Below, in pieces: positions 34,890 to 44,951 of a stretch of DNA of 64,000 nt. The notes under the pieces are model-generated. The model was given only the letters and a program-made list of their open reading frames with translations. It had not been told where the DNA came from and did no database searches. The translations under genes were made by a program, and so were the position numbers. The DNA lies in assembly GCA_003521625.1 (NCBI GenBank), contig DPHV01000024.1, positions 162,216-226,215 of the forward strand, given 5' to 3'. Source of the stretch: Ruminococcus sp. GTDB taxonomy: Bacteria > Bacillota > Clostridia > Oscillospirales > Acutalibacteraceae. Every line of letters starts with the position of its first letter. Within the stretch, counting starts at the first letter, position 1.

Positions 34890-36398
34890 ATGTTATACAA
34901 CAGCACACAAAATGCTGCGGAAGTTGTTTCCTCAGCACAGGCTATCGCACAGGGGATTTCAAAGGACGGAGGTTTGTTCGTTCCGCAGGAGTTTCCTAAA
35001 TGCGATGAGAACACATTCAAGGCTCTTTTAAAGACTGACTATAAGGGCAGAGCCAAAAAGGTTTTCTCTGATTATCTTACAGATTTTACAGAGGAAGAAA
35101 TCAACGATTGCGTAGAAAAGGCATACACATCTGCAAAATTCGGCGGAGAAAATCCTGCTCCTCTGACATTCTGCAATCTTGACGGCAAGGCTCTCAATAT
35201 TCTTGAGCTCTGGCACGGTCCTACCTGTGCATTTAAGGATATGGCTCTCCAGATTCTTCCGCACCTTCTCACAAAGTCACTCAAAAAGACTTATGACGGT
35301 AAAGACGCAGTAATTCTTGTTGCAACCTCGGGTGATACAGGTAAGGCGGCACTTGAAGGCTTTAAAGACGTTGACCATACAAAAATTCTCGTATTCTATC
35401 CTGTTGATGGTGTAAGCCCGATGCAGAAGCATCAGATGAACACTCAGGAGGGTGCAAACGTAAATGTATGCGCTATCAAGGGTAACTTTGACGATGCACA
35501 GACTGGCGTTAAAAGAATCTTTACTACTCCTGAAGTATCAGAAAAGCTTGCAGAGAACAATATGCTTTTCTCATCTGCAAATTCAATCAACTGGGGCAGA
35601 CTTCTCCCACAGATTGTTTATTACATTTCTGCATACTGCGATATGGTAAACTCGGGAAAAATTGCACTCGGCGATAAAATCAATGTTGTTGTACCAACAG
35701 GTAACTTCGGTAACATTCTTGCATCATACTATGCAAGCCTTATGGGACTTCCAATCAACAAGTTTATCTGCGCTTCAAACTCAAACAATGTTCTTACTGA
35801 TTTCATAAGAACAGGCGTTTATGATAAGAACAGAAATTTCTATACAACAATTTCACCCTCAATGGATATTCTCGTCTCAAGCAACCTTGAGCGTCTTTTG
35901 TACAAGCTTTCGGGCAACAGCGACGAAACAACAAGAGATTGGATGAATAAGCTCAAGTCAGAGGGCAAGTACGAGGTTACAGACGAGGTAAAGGCTGTAA
36001 TCAAAGACAAGTTCTTCGGCGGTTACTGCGACGACGTTCAGACAAAGGCTACAATCAGCAAGCTCTTTGAACAGGACAACTATCTCTGCGACACACACAC
36101 TGCCGTTGCGGTAAACGTATATGAGCAGTATGTAAACGAAACAGGCGACAACACTCCTGCTGTAATTGCGTCAACTGCAAGCCCCTATAAGTTCTCAAAG
36201 GCTGTATTACAGGCTGTTGCACCCGAAGCAGAGCTTCCAGAAACAGAATTTGAAATGGTTGACAAGCTCAACGAAATTACGGGTACTGCTGTTCCTGCAC
36301 CTCTTGCAGGTCTTAAAAATAAAACTTCACGTTTTTCAGACGTTACAGAGGTTGATAAAATGCAGGATTATGTGCTTAAGGCACTCGGATTAGAATAA
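34890..36398 (+). CDS. thrC: Threonine synthase
   Basis: A 502-residue PLP enzyme that converts O-phosphohomoserine to threonine. The PLP lysine is Lys116 in HGPTCAFKDMAL; the phosphate-binding loop is ATSGDTGKAALEGF; SANSINWGRLLPQIVYY and PTGNFGNILASYYASLMGLP are conserved. Length and motifs fit the longer (fungal/enteric-type) threonine synthase class. It follows its own promoter and GAAAGGAAG signal, and shares the last base of its stop with the start of the phosphoesterase gene. Confidence 0.96.
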   Translation: MLYNSTQNAAEVVSSAQAIAQGISKDGGLFVPQEFPKCDENTFKALLKTDYKGRAKKVFSDYLTDFTEEEINDCVEKAYTSAKFGGENPAPLTFCNLDGKALNILELWHGPTCAFKDMALQILPHLLTKSLKKTYDGKDAVILVATSGDTGKAALEGFKDVDHTKILVFYPVDGVSPMQKHQMNTQEGANVNVCAIKGNFDDAQTGVKRIFTTPEVSEKLAENNMLFSSANSINWGRLLPQIVYYISAYCDMVNSGKIALGDKINVVVPTGNFGNILASYYASLMGLPINKFICASNSNNVLTDFIRTGVYDKNRNFYTTISPSMDILVSSNLERLLYKLSGNSDETTRDWMNKLKSEGKYEVTDEVKAVIKDKFFGGYCDDVQTKATISKLFEQDNYLCDTHTAVAVNVYEQYVNETGDNTPAVIASTASPYKFSKAVLQAVAPEAELPETEFEMVDKLNEITGTAVPAPLAGLKNKTSRFSDVTEVDKMQDYVLKALGLE

Positions 36399-37087
36399 TG
36401 TCTTTGTTTGCTATTGCGGATTTACATCTTTCACTCGGCGAAGATAAGCCTATGGACATCTTTGTCGGGTGGAACGATTACACGCAAAGACTTGAAAACA
36501 ACTGGAAAAGCATTGTTACCGATGACGATACCGTTGTTATAGCAGGCGATATTTCATGGGCAATGAAACTTGAAGAAACTTACGTTGATTTTAAGTTTAT
36601 CGACAATTTGCCCGGTAAAAAGATATTATTAAAGGGAAATCACGACTATTGGTGGGGAACAAAGAGTAAAATTGACAAGTTTCTCGCACAAAACTCACTC
36701 AATTCAATTTCCATTCTTTTCAATAACTCATATGAATGTGATGAATACGCAATATGCGGCACAAGAGGCTGGTTTCTTGAAAACGATAAGCCTGAAGATA
36801 TAAAAGTGCTAAATCGAGAGGTTGGACGACTTAAAACGTCAATTGAAAGTGCGATAAAAACAGGAAAGACTCCTGTTGTATTTCTTCATTATCCGCCTGT
36901 TTTCGGCGGAATTGAGTGCAAAGAAATAGTCGATATTCTTTTACATTACAACATAAAAAAGTGCTATTACGGCCATATTCACGGTCAGCGTGGAATACGC
37001 AGTGCTTTTGAGGGCGATTACAAGGGAATAGATTTAAAGCTGATTTCCTGTGATAAAGTTTCATTTATTCCCATATTGGTTAGATAA
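36398..37087 (+). CDS. Calcineurin-like metallophosphoesterase
   Basis: A 229-residue metallophosphoesterase with the metal-binding motifs in order: ADLHLS (D-x-H), GDISW, GNHDYWWG, HYPP, and YGHIHGQ. No signal peptide or membrane helix is seen, so it is cytosolic. The substrate cannot be inferred from sequence. It overlaps thrC by one base and is presumably co-transcribed with it. Confidence 0.88.
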   Translation: MSLFAIADLHLSLGEDKPMDIFVGWNDYTQRLENNWKSIVTDDDTVVIAGDISWAMKLEETYVDFKFIDNLPGKKILLKGNHDYWWGTKSKIDKFLAQNSLNSISILFNNSYECDEYAICGTRGWFLENDKPEDIKVLNREVGRLKTSIESAIKTGKTPVVFLHYPPVFGGIECKEIVDILLHYNIKKCYYGHIHGQRGIRSAFEGDYKGIDLKLISCDKVSFIPILVR

Positions 37088-37104
37088 TTTATTCATTTTA
37101 TCTA

Positions 37105-37133
37105 TTGTAAAAAGCGAAATATTGTGATATAAT
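37105..37133 (+). promoter_or_regulatory. Promoter for tig
   Basis: TTGTAA (37105-37110), 17-base spacer and TATAAT (37128-37133), 44 bases upstream of the trigger factor start. Confidence 0.75.
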
Positions 37134-37177
37134 CAAGTGATATTTATTTTTAAATAAACAATTGGAGGAATTTTATA

Positions 37178-38458
37178 ATGGCATTAAAGGAAAGCAAAAA
37201 GGCAGAGCAGGCTAATACATACGAATTAGTTGTAAATGTTGACGGTGAAACATTTGAAAAAGCAATTAACGCTGTTTATAAAAGACAGGTTAAAAATATT
37301 TCCATTCAGGGATTCAGAAAGGGCAAAGCTCCCCGCAGAGTTGTAGAGAAGATGTATGGCAGCGAAGTTTTCTATGAAGACGCTATGCAGGATTGCTATC
37401 CCGAGGCTCTTTATGAGGCTGCAAAGGAAGCTGACGTTAAAATCGTTAAGGTTGAAACCCTTGAAGCAGTAGAAGCAGGCAAGGACGGCTTTACATTCAA
37501 AGCAACAGTTGTTGTTGAACCCGATATGGAAATCAAAGATTACCTTGGTATCGAAGTAACAAAGAAGTCAACAGAAGTTACAGATGAGCTTGTTGACGAA
37601 GAAATCGAGAAGGTAAGAGACCGTAACTCAAGAATGGTAACTGTTGAAGACAGAGCAGCTCAGGACGGTGACGTTGCAGTTATCGACTTTGAGGGCTTTG
37701 TTGACGGCGAAGCTTTTGAGGGCGGCAAGGCTGAAAACTACAACTTAAAGCTCGGTTCAGGTAACTTTATTCCCGGCTTTGAGGAGCAGATTATCGGTCA
37801 CAATACTGACGAAGAATTTTCTATCACAGTAACTTTCCCGGAAGATTATCAGGCTGAAGAGCTCAAGGGCAAGGAAGCAGAATTTAAGATTAAGCTTCAC
37901 GAAATCAAGGCTAAAGAGCTTCCTGAGGTTGATGATGACTTCGTGAAGGACGTATCAGAGAAAGAAACTCTTGATGAATATAAAGAAGAGCTTAAGGAAA
38001 CAATTGCAAAGCGTCTTACAGAAGAAGCTGACAAGGACGTTGACGACCAGATTGCAAACAAGCTTATGGAGCTTCTTGAGGGCGAAATTCCCGAGGCTAT
38101 GTATGACAATCAGGCTTCTGAGATGGTAAGAGATTTTGAAATGCGTCTCCGTGCACAGGGTATGGATATGAACACCTATATGCAGTATATGGGTATGGAC
38201 GTAAACGGCCTTAAGGGTATGTACAAGGAAGAAGCAGAAAAGAGAGTTAAATTAAGACTTGCTCTTGAAACTGTTGCAAAGAAAGAGAACATCGAAGTAA
38301 CAGACGCTGACCTTGATGAAGAATATCAGAAGATGGCTGATGCTTACAAGATGGAAATTGACAAGGTTAAGGCTGCAGTTCCCGCTGATTCACTCACTGA
38401 GGACGTTAAGGTTGAGAAGGCTCTTAAGTTAATTAAAGATAAAGCAGAAATTAAGTAA
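37178..38458 (+). CDS. tig: Trigger factor
   Basis: A 426-residue ribosome-bound chaperone and peptidyl-prolyl isomerase. The ribosome-binding signature GFRKGKAPRRVVEKMYG is in the N-terminal domain (about 46-62). The FKBP-type domain spans about 155-240 (GDVAVIDFEGFVDGEAFEGG, LGSGNFIPGFEEQIIG), and a helical C-terminal domain follows. Its own promoter and an AATTGGAGG signal precede the ATG. tig - clpP - clpX is the standard bacterial order. Confidence 0.97.
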   Translation: MALKESKKAEQANTYELVVNVDGETFEKAINAVYKRQVKNISIQGFRKGKAPRRVVEKMYGSEVFYEDAMQDCYPEALYEAAKEADVKIVKVETLEAVEAGKDGFTFKATVVVEPDMEIKDYLGIEVTKKSTEVTDELVDEEIEKVRDRNSRMVTVEDRAAQDGDVAVIDFEGFVDGEAFEGGKAENYNLKLGSGNFIPGFEEQIIGHNTDEEFSITVTFPEDYQAEELKGKEAEFKIKLHEIKAKELPEVDDDFVKDVSEKETLDEYKEELKETIAKRLTEEADKDVDDQIANKLMELLEGEIPEAMYDNQASEMVRDFEMRLRAQGMDMNTYMQYMGMDVNGLKGMYKEEAEKRVKLRLALETVAKKENIEVTDADLDEEYQKMADAYKMEIDKVKAAVPADSLTEDVKVEKALKLIKDKAEIK

Positions 38459-38513
38459 TTGTATATATTTTATATTTCTGTTAATTATTAATTAAGAAAG
38501 GTTATGATTTTAA

Positions 38514-39095
38514 ATGGCATTGGTACCATATGTAGTAGAACAGACCAACAGAGGTGAACGTTCCTACGATATTTATTCACGTCTTTTAAATGACAGAATA
38601 ATTATGTTAAATGAAGAAGTAAACAGTGCCAGCGCAAGCGTTGTTGTTGCACAGCTTCTTTATCTTGAAAGTCAGGACCCTACAAAGGACATCAGCCTTT
38701 ATATCAACAGTCCCGGCGGAAGTGTAACTGACGGATTTGCTATTTTTGATACAATGAACTACATCAAATGTGATGTTTCCACAATCTGTATGGGCATGGC
38801 TGCAAGTATGGGCGCATTCCTTCTTGCCGCAGGCGCAAAGGGCAAACGTCTTGCACTTCCCAACAGTGACATTATGATTCACCAGCCTTCAGGCGGTGCA
38901 CAGGGTCAGGCAACAGATATGGAAATTCATACGAGACATATTCTTGATATGAAACAGCGCTTGAATCAGATTCTTGCCGATAACACAGGCCAGCCTATTG
39001 ACGTTATTGCAAGAGATACAAATCGTGACAACTTTATGACTGCACAGCAGGCTCTCGAATACGGTCTTATTGACAAGGTTATTGAAAAAAGATAA
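38514..39095 (+). CDS. clpP: ATP-dependent Clp protease proteolytic subunit
   Basis: A 193-residue ClpP. The catalytic serine is Ser98 in GMAASMGAFLLAAG and the histidine is His123 in IMIHQPSGG; the aspartate lies in IARDTNRDNFM. It forms the 14-subunit chamber served by ClpX (next gene) and ClpC/ClpA type unfoldases. The ATG follows AAAGG at a normal distance. The 55-base gap after tig holds no clear promoter or terminator, so it is probably read from the tig promoter. Confidence 0.98.
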   Translation: MALVPYVVEQTNRGERSYDIYSRLLNDRIIMLNEEVNSASASVVVAQLLYLESQDPTKDISLYINSPGGSVTDGFAIFDTMNYIKCDVSTICMGMAASMGAFLLAAGAKGKRLALPNSDIMIHQPSGGAQGQATDMEIHTRHILDMKQRLNQILADNTGQPIDVIARDTNRDNFMTAQQALEYGLIDKVIEKR

Positions 39096-39110
39096 GGTGA
39101 GGATTGGCTG

Positions 39111-40448
39111 ATGGCTAATAAAAACAACGATAAGGATATTTACTGTTCATTTTGCGGAAAGCCGCAGGATATGGTCGGACGTCTGATTGCAGGCAACGGC
39201 GTTTACATCTGCGACAGATGCGTTGAACTTTGTATGAATATTCTTGAGGAGTCAGGCGAGCTTGAAAGGGAGATTGAATCTAAAAATCACCCAACTGCAC
39301 CCGAGCCTGCTACTTCTATCGCAGAGCTTTTAAAGCCTAAAGAAATCAAAGCTATTCTTGATGAATATGTAATCGGTCAGGATCCGGCAAAGGTTACTTT
39401 GAGTGTAGCTGTATATAATCACTATAAGCGTTCTTTTTCACAGGACGACAGCGTTGAGTTTGCAAAGAGTAATGTGCTCCTTTTAGGTCCTACCGGTGTT
39501 GGTAAAACTTTACTTGCGCAGACTCTTGCAAAAGCACTTGACGTTCCTTTTGCCATTGCAGACGCTACTACGCTTACCGAGGCAGGATATGTGGGCGAGG
39601 ATGTTGAAAATATCCTTTTAAAACTCATTCAGGCTGCCGATTTTGACATAGAAAAAGCAGAACGTGGCATAATCTACATTGACGAGATTGACAAGATTGC
39701 AAGAAAATCCGAAAATCCGTCAATTACACGTGACGTAAGCGGTGAGGGCGTTCAGCAGGCTCTTCTTAAAATAGTTGAGGGAACTGTTGCAAACGTACCG
39801 CCACAGGGCGGCAGAAAGCACCCCCAGCAGGAGTTTTTGCAGATTGACACAAAGAATATTCTCTTTATCTGCGGCGGAGCATTTGACGGACTTGAAAAGA
39901 TAGTTGAAAAGCGTAAAGGCTCCTCTGTAATTGGTTTTGAGTCGCTTGTCCAGTCCAAGAAAGAGCTTGACGAAACCGACTGGATGAAAGAAGTTACAGC
40001 TCACGACCTTGTAAAATACGGAATTATCCCCGAGCTTATCGGCAGACTTCCCGTAATTACTGCTTTGAGCGGACTTGATACCGATGCACTTGTAAAAATT
40101 CTCACCGTGCCTAAAAATTCTATTGTTGCACAGTATAAAAAGCTTTTTGAGCTTGACGATGTAGAGCTTTACTTTGAAGAAGACGCTCTTAAAGCAATTG
40201 CACAGAAAGCGCAGGAACAGCACACCGGCGCAAGAGGCTTGCGTGGCATTATTGAGGGGATTCTTACCAATCTTATGTTTGAAACTCCGTCGGATAACAC
40301 AATTGAAAAGATTATAATTACAAAAGATGTTGTTACAGATAATGCACAGCCTCAGATTACAAGAAGAAAAGATAAACCGTCGGTCAATTTGAATAATTTA
40401 TCAAAAAAAGATGCAATGAAGCGTCCTAAGCGCAGCACAGCGTCTTGA
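39111..40448 (+). CDS. clpX: ATP-dependent Clp protease ATP-binding subunit ClpX
   Basis: A 445-residue AAA+ unfoldase. The N-terminal zinc domain has CSFCGK and CDRCVELC. The AAA+ core has Walker A LLGPTGVGKTLLAQTLA, TEAGYVGEDVENIL, Walker B IIYIDEIDKI, and sensor 2 in the GARGLRGIIEGIL segment. The IGF loop that docks onto ClpP is present as VIGFES. It recognises tagged substrates and feeds them to ClpP. The start lies 15 bases after clpP. Confidence 0.98.
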   Translation: MANKNNDKDIYCSFCGKPQDMVGRLIAGNGVYICDRCVELCMNILEESGELEREIESKNHPTAPEPATSIAELLKPKEIKAILDEYVIGQDPAKVTLSVAVYNHYKRSFSQDDSVEFAKSNVLLLGPTGVGKTLLAQTLAKALDVPFAIADATTLTEAGYVGEDVENILLKLIQAADFDIEKAERGIIYIDEIDKIARKSENPSITRDVSGEGVQQALLKIVEGTVANVPPQGGRKHPQQEFLQIDTKNILFICGGAFDGLEKIVEKRKGSSVIGFESLVQSKKELDETDWMKEVTAHDLVKYGIIPELIGRLPVITALSGLDTDALVKILTVPKNSIVAQYKKLFELDDVELYFEEDALKAIAQKAQEQHTGARGLRGIIEGILTNLMFETPSDNTIEKIIITKDVVTDNAQPQITRRKDKPSVNLNNLSKKDAMKRPKRSTAS

Positions 40449-40459
40449 TAATGTGAATT

Positions 40460-40488
40460 ATAGCTGTATTGCCAAACAATACAGCTAT
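40460..40488 (+). terminator. Perfect hairpin between clpX and lon (possible attenuator)
   Basis: A perfect 12-base-pair stem (ATAGCTGTATTG with CAATACAGCTAT) and five-base loop starts 11 bases after clpX. It is followed by TACTATTT rather than a T run, so termination is uncertain. Confidence 0.5.
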
Positions 40489-40525
40489 TACTATTTATGG
40501 AGTTACAACTCTGAAAGGAAATAAA

Positions 40526-42931
40526 ATGGATTTTGATATGAATGAAAATTTAATCGTACCCGTTCTTCCGCTTCGGGGTTTGGTTGTGTTTCCAAAATCA
40601 TTAATACACTTTGATGTCGGAAGAAAAAAGAGTATCACCGCTATAAACAAGGCGATGAAAAAAGATCAGCTCATTTTCCTTACAACTCAAAGAGATGCAG
40701 TAGAAAATGAGCCGACAATTATTGATTTATATAATACAGGCGTAATCGCCAAAATAGTTCAGGTGCTTAAACAGCCTGAGAATACTACAAGAATTGTTAT
40801 TGAAGGTCAATGCAGGGCAAAAATCGTTTCTCCTGTATTTGATGAAAAGTGCCTTATGGCTGAAATAAAGCCTGTTGAGGACGAGCCTTTTCAGATGACT
40901 GCTCGTGATTCTGCACTAATGAGAACCGTCAAAAAAGAATTTGAAAAGTATATGGAGGTTTCTCCCAAAATGCCTCCCGATATTATCTTCAAGGTTGCAC
41001 TTTGCAAATATCCCGGCGAGCTTGCAGATTTTATCACTTCAAATCTTATTCTTGATTATCACACAAAGCAGTCAATTCTTGAAATTCTCCCTGAAACCCG
41101 CCGACTTGAGGAAGTTTTAGATATTCTTGTGAACGAAAATTTCATTTTAAGAATTGAAGAAGATATTGCAAGGAAAGCTAAACAGCGAATTGACGACAGT
41201 CAGCGTGAGTATTTCCTGCGTGAGCAGAAGCGTGTTATTGAAGAAGAGTTAGGTGAGGACGATAATCCGTCAGCAGAAGCCGAGGAATATGCCGCAAGAA
41301 TTGAGGAACTTCATCTTGACGAAAAGTCGCAGGACACTCTCTTTAAAGAATGTCAGAAGCTTATGAAGATGCCTTACGGCAGTCAGGAGGCTTCCGTAAT
41401 CAGAACTTATCTTGATACAGTGCTTGATTTGCCTTGGAACACTTCTTCAAAGGATAAGATTGTAATTTCAAAAATCCGTAAAGAGCTTGACAAAAGCCAC
41501 TACGGTTTAGAGAAAATCAAGGACAGAATAATCGAACAGCTTGCTGTTAAAAAATTAAGCGAAAAGCAAAAAGGTCAGATTATATGCTTTGCAGGTCCTC
41601 CCGGAGTAGGTAAAACCTCGATTGCACAGTCTATTGCAAAGGCTATCGGCAGGAAAAGCCAGCGAATAGCTCTCGGCGGTGTAAGAGACGAAGCTGAAAT
41701 CCGAGGTCACAGACGTACATATATCGGCTCAATTCCGGGCAGAATTATGTCGGCTGTACAGACAGCAGGAACAAACAACCCTGTTCTTATACTTGACGAG
41801 ATTGATAAGCTTGCAAGCGACTATAAAGGCGACCCCACATCTGCACTCCTTGAAGTGCTCGACAGTGAGCAGAACAACAAGTTTGTTGACCACTACATTG
41901 ATATTCCGTTTGATTTGTCAAACGTTATGTTTATTACAACTGCAAACGACGTTTCTGCTATTCCGGCTCCTTTGCTTGACAGAATGGAGCTTATCGAGCT
42001 TAACAGCTACACAAGGGAAGAAAAGTTCAATATTGCAAAAAAGCACCTTATTCCTAAACAGCTTGACTTGTGCGGCTTCAGCAGTAAGGAAGTTAAGTTT
42101 ACACAGAAGGGAATATATTTCCTGATTGATTTCTACACAAGAGAGTCAGGTGTGCGTACACTTGAAAGGCTGATTGCTTCAATTTTAAGAAAATGTGCCG
42201 TTAAAAAGCTAGAAGACGATGCAGAGAATTTCAAAATTGATGAAAATGCAATTGAAGAATTGCTCGGACATAAAAAATATCTTTCCGATAATTATTCCGA
42301 TAAGGATGAAATCGGCGTTGTAAACGGTCTTGCTTGGACATCGGTCGGGGGAGAGCTTCTTCCCATAGAGGTTGCCGTAATGGAGGGAACAGGCAAAATT
42401 GAGCTGACAGGTTCTCTTGGTGATGTAATGCAGGAATCGGCGAAAACAGCAATCACCTGCATCAGAAGTCACTGTGACGTTCTCGGCATAGACTCTGATT
42501 TTTACAAGGATAAGGATATCCACATTCACGCCCCCGAGGGAGCTGTTCCAAAAGACGGACCTTCGGCAGGAATTACAATGGCAACTGCAATTTATTCAGC
42601 TTTATCTTTAAAGCCCGTAAGGCACGATATTGCAATGACAGGTGAAATTACCCTGCGTGGCAAGGTCTTGCCCATAGGCGGTCTTAAAGAAAAGAGTATG
42701 GCAGCTTACAAGCACGGAATTAACACCGTAATCATTCCAAAGGAAAACGAGCCTGATTTACAGGAGATTGACAGCGTTGTAAAGGAAAAGGTACGCTTTG
42801 TACCTGTTGAAAGCTTTAAGGAAGTTATCGCACTTGCCGTAAACGATACAATTGAAGTTTCCGAAAAGGAATGGGAAAACATAAAGCTAACACCGCAGCA
42901 TAAAAGTGGTGTAGCCACAATCAGACAGTAA
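40526..42931 (+). CDS. lon: ATP-dependent protease Lon
   Basis: An 801-residue LonA protease. The N-terminal substrate-binding domain begins VPVLPLRGLVVFPKS; the AAA+ domain has Walker A GPPGVGKT (357-364) and Walker B VLILDEIDKLA; the protease domain has catalytic Ser680 in KDGPSAGITMA and Lys723 in GGLKEKSMAAYK. It degrades misfolded and regulatory proteins. I chose ATG at 40526, six bases after AAAGGA; the frame extension to 40469 runs through the hairpin and lacks a signal. Confidence 0.97.
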   Translation: MDFDMNENLIVPVLPLRGLVVFPKSLIHFDVGRKKSITAINKAMKKDQLIFLTTQRDAVENEPTIIDLYNTGVIAKIVQVLKQPENTTRIVIEGQCRAKIVSPVFDEKCLMAEIKPVEDEPFQMTARDSALMRTVKKEFEKYMEVSPKMPPDIIFKVALCKYPGELADFITSNLILDYHTKQSILEILPETRRLEEVLDILVNENFILRIEEDIARKAKQRIDDSQREYFLREQKRVIEEELGEDDNPSAEAEEYAARIEELHLDEKSQDTLFKECQKLMKMPYGSQEASVIRTYLDTVLDLPWNTSSKDKIVISKIRKELDKSHYGLEKIKDRIIEQLAVKKLSEKQKGQIICFAGPPGVGKTSIAQSIAKAIGRKSQRIALGGVRDEAEIRGHRRTYIGSIPGRIMSAVQTAGTNNPVLILDEIDKLASDYKGDPTSALLEVLDSEQNNKFVDHYIDIPFDLSNVMFITTANDVSAIPAPLLDRMELIELNSYTREEKFNIAKKHLIPKQLDLCGFSSKEVKFTQKGIYFLIDFYTRESGVRTLERLIASILRKCAVKKLEDDAENFKIDENAIEELLGHKKYLSDNYSDKDEIGVVNGLAWTSVGGELLPIEVAVMEGTGKIELTGSLGDVMQESAKTAITCIRSHCDVLGIDSDFYKDKDIHIHAPEGAVPKDGPSAGITMATAIYSALSLKPVRHDIAMTGEITLRGKVLPIGGLKEKSMAAYKHGINTVIIPKENEPDLQEIDSVVKEKVRFVPVESFKEVIALAVNDTIEVSEKEWENIKLTPQHKSGVATIRQ

Positions 42932-42945
42932 ACAGGAGACAGGAT

Positions 42946-43548
42946 ATGAATTTTAACGAAGTATGCTTTGAGTTTGCAGCAGGCAAGGTAGAACAGCTTC
43001 CAAAATCAGATATGCCTGAAATCGTATTTTCCGGTCATTCAAACGTCGGAAAATCATCTCTTATCAATAAGCTTGTTCAAAGAAAGGCCCTTGCAAGAGT
43101 CAGCGCACAGCCTGGAAAAACCGCAACTATTAACTTTTATAAGCTGCGTGAATTCAGAATGGTTGACTTGCCCGGTTACGGATATGCAAAGGTATCAAAG
43201 GCTGAAAAGGAGCGTTGGGCAAAGCTTGTTGAGGGATACTTTAATCAGGAGCGAAAGCGTGCGCTTGTTATTCAGATTCTCGATTTGCGTCATCCGCCTA
43301 CAGATGACGACCTGCATATGATTGATTTTCTGTACAGAGGCGGCTTCAATTTTGCGGCGGTGCTTACAAAAAGCGATAAACTAAAAAAGACGCAGTTTGA
43401 AAAGCAGATGGAATATTACAAGGATATTTTCAGCACGATTGAACATATTCCTTTAATTCCGTTTTCTGCGCAGACAGGGTTTGGAAATGATGAAATCAGA
43501 AAGCTGATTGAAGAATCTATTAATAATTTTAATAACACGGAGGTATGA
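42946..43548 (+). CDS. engB: Ribosome biogenesis GTPase EngB (YsxC/YihA)
   Basis: A 200-residue GTPase needed for 50S assembly. G1 GHSNVGKSSLINKL, G2 threonine in GKTATINFY, G3 DLPGYGYAKVSK, G4 TKSDKLKK and SAQTGFG (G5) are all present. The lon - engB order is widely conserved in Firmicutes. It begins 15 bases after lon with AGGAGA. Confidence 0.97.
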   Translation: MNFNEVCFEFAAGKVEQLPKSDMPEIVFSGHSNVGKSSLINKLVQRKALARVSAQPGKTATINFYKLREFRMVDLPGYGYAKVSKAEKERWAKLVEGYFNQERKRALVIQILDLRHPPTDDDLHMIDFLYRGGFNFAAVLTKSDKLKKTQFEKQMEYYKDIFSTIEHIPLIPFSAQTGFGNDEIRKLIEESINNFNNTEV

Positions 43549-43551
43549 GCA

Positions 43552-44850
43552 ATGTTTGTAAACGATTGTCTTAACGTAAACGAAAAGGGACATCTTACAA
43601 TCGGAGGGTGCGACACTTTAGAACTTGCAAAGGAATACGGCACACCTCTTTATGTACTTGATGAAAATGTAATCAGAGAAACCTGCCGTTCATATGTCAA
43701 CTCCTTTAAGAAGTTCTATGACGGTAACGGTATGCCACTTTATGCAAGCAAGGCGCTTTCCTGTAAGGAGCTTTGCAGAATTGCAAAGGAAGAGAACATC
43801 GGTCTTGACGTTGTTTCGGGCGGTGAAATCTACACGGCTTTGCAGGCAGGCTTCCCTATGGAAAAGGTGCATTTTCACGGCAACAACAAAACAGCAGATG
43901 AAATCAGGTTTGCTATTGAATCAAAGGTTGGCAAGTTCGTTGTAGATAATCTTTACGAGCTTGAGCTTCTTGATAAAATTGCAGGCGAGATGGGTGAGAA
44001 GGTAAATATTTCTTTCCGCATAAAGCCCGGTGTTGACGCACATACACATAACTTTATCAGAACAGGTCAGATTGACTCAAAATTCGGTTTTGCTCTTGAA
44101 ACAGGAGAGGCATTTGAGGCAGTTAAAGAGGCAATAAAGCTTGAAAATGTATCTTTAAAGGAGCTTCATTGTCACATAGGCTCACAGATTTTTGACATTG
44201 ACCCGTTTGTTACAGCCGCTGAAATTATGATGGACTTTATCGGCAAAATTAAGAATGAGCTTGGCGTAACAATTTCAGAACTCAACCTCGGCGGCGGCTT
44301 CGGTATTATGTACACAAGCAAGGATGAGCCTGTTCCTTATGAAAACTATATGGAAAAGGTCTCCGTTGCCGTTAAGGCGAAATCTGCCGAATACGGTCTG
44401 CCTGTTCCGTTTATCTACATTGAGCCGGGCAGGTCGGTTGTAGGTGAAGCAGGAATTACCCTTTACACAGTCGGCGGCAAGAAAGAAATTCCAAACGCAA
44501 GAATTTACGTTTCAATTGACGGCGGTATGACTGATAACATTCGTTACGCACTTTATCAGTCAGATTATACAGTTTTAAATGCAAGCAAGGCTGATAAAGA
44601 GCCTAATGAAACCGTAACAATTGCCGGTAAGTGCTGTGAAAGCGGCGACCTTATTCAGGAGCACACGAAGGTTGCAAATGTTGAGGTAGGCGACACACTC
44701 GCAGTTCTCTCAACAGGCGCTTATAACTATTCGATGGCTTCAAATTACAATAGAATTCCTCGCCCTGCTATGGTAATGGTTAAAGACGGAAAATCACGTG
44801 TAATTATCAAGCGTGAAAGCTACGAGGATCTTGTAAGAAACGATATTTGA
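43552..44850 (+). CDS. lysA: Diaminopimelate decarboxylase
   Basis: A 432-residue fold-type III PLP enzyme converting meso-diaminopimelate to lysine. The PLP lysine is in YASKALSCKE; HFHGNNKTADEI, SKFGFALE, HCHIGSQIFD, NLGGGFGI, EPGRSVVGEAG and CCESGD are family motifs. It starts four bases after engB with CGGAGG and ends in front of a terminator, so it is the last gene of this block. No lysine riboswitch is seen. Confidence 0.97.
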   Translation: MFVNDCLNVNEKGHLTIGGCDTLELAKEYGTPLYVLDENVIRETCRSYVNSFKKFYDGNGMPLYASKALSCKELCRIAKEENIGLDVVSGGEIYTALQAGFPMEKVHFHGNNKTADEIRFAIESKVGKFVVDNLYELELLDKIAGEMGEKVNISFRIKPGVDAHTHNFIRTGQIDSKFGFALETGEAFEAVKEAIKLENVSLKELHCHIGSQIFDIDPFVTAAEIMMDFIGKIKNELGVTISELNLGGGFGIMYTSKDEPVPYENYMEKVSVAVKAKSAEYGLPVPFIYIEPGRSVVGEAGITLYTVGGKKEIPNARIYVSIDGGMTDNIRYALYQSDYTVLNASKADKEPNETVTIAGKCCESGDLIQEHTKVANVEVGDTLAVLSTGAYNYSMASNYNRIPRPAMVMVKDGKSRVIIKRESYEDLVRNDI

Positions 44851-44867
44851 TTTTTAATACAGATTTT

Positions 44868-44916
44868 AAGGACAAGCTGTAAATCAAAACGGCTTGTCCT
44901 TTTCCTTTTTATGCTA
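44868..44916 (+). terminator. Terminator after lysA
   Basis: AAGGACAAGC pairs with GCTTGTCCTT across a 14-base loop that can partly pair further, followed by a T-rich run. It separates lysA from the convergent receptor gene. Confidence 0.85.
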
Positions 44917-44951
44917 AACTAATTTTCTCCGTATTACCTATCTGATTATTT

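Noticed and set aside
37105..37177. Terminator between the phosphoesterase gene and tig
   Set aside because: No stable stem with a T run was found; only the tig promoter is supported.
40469..40525. N-terminal extension of Lon
   Set aside because: It would be encoded by the hairpin region and has no ribosome binding site; ATG 40526 has one and fits the family.
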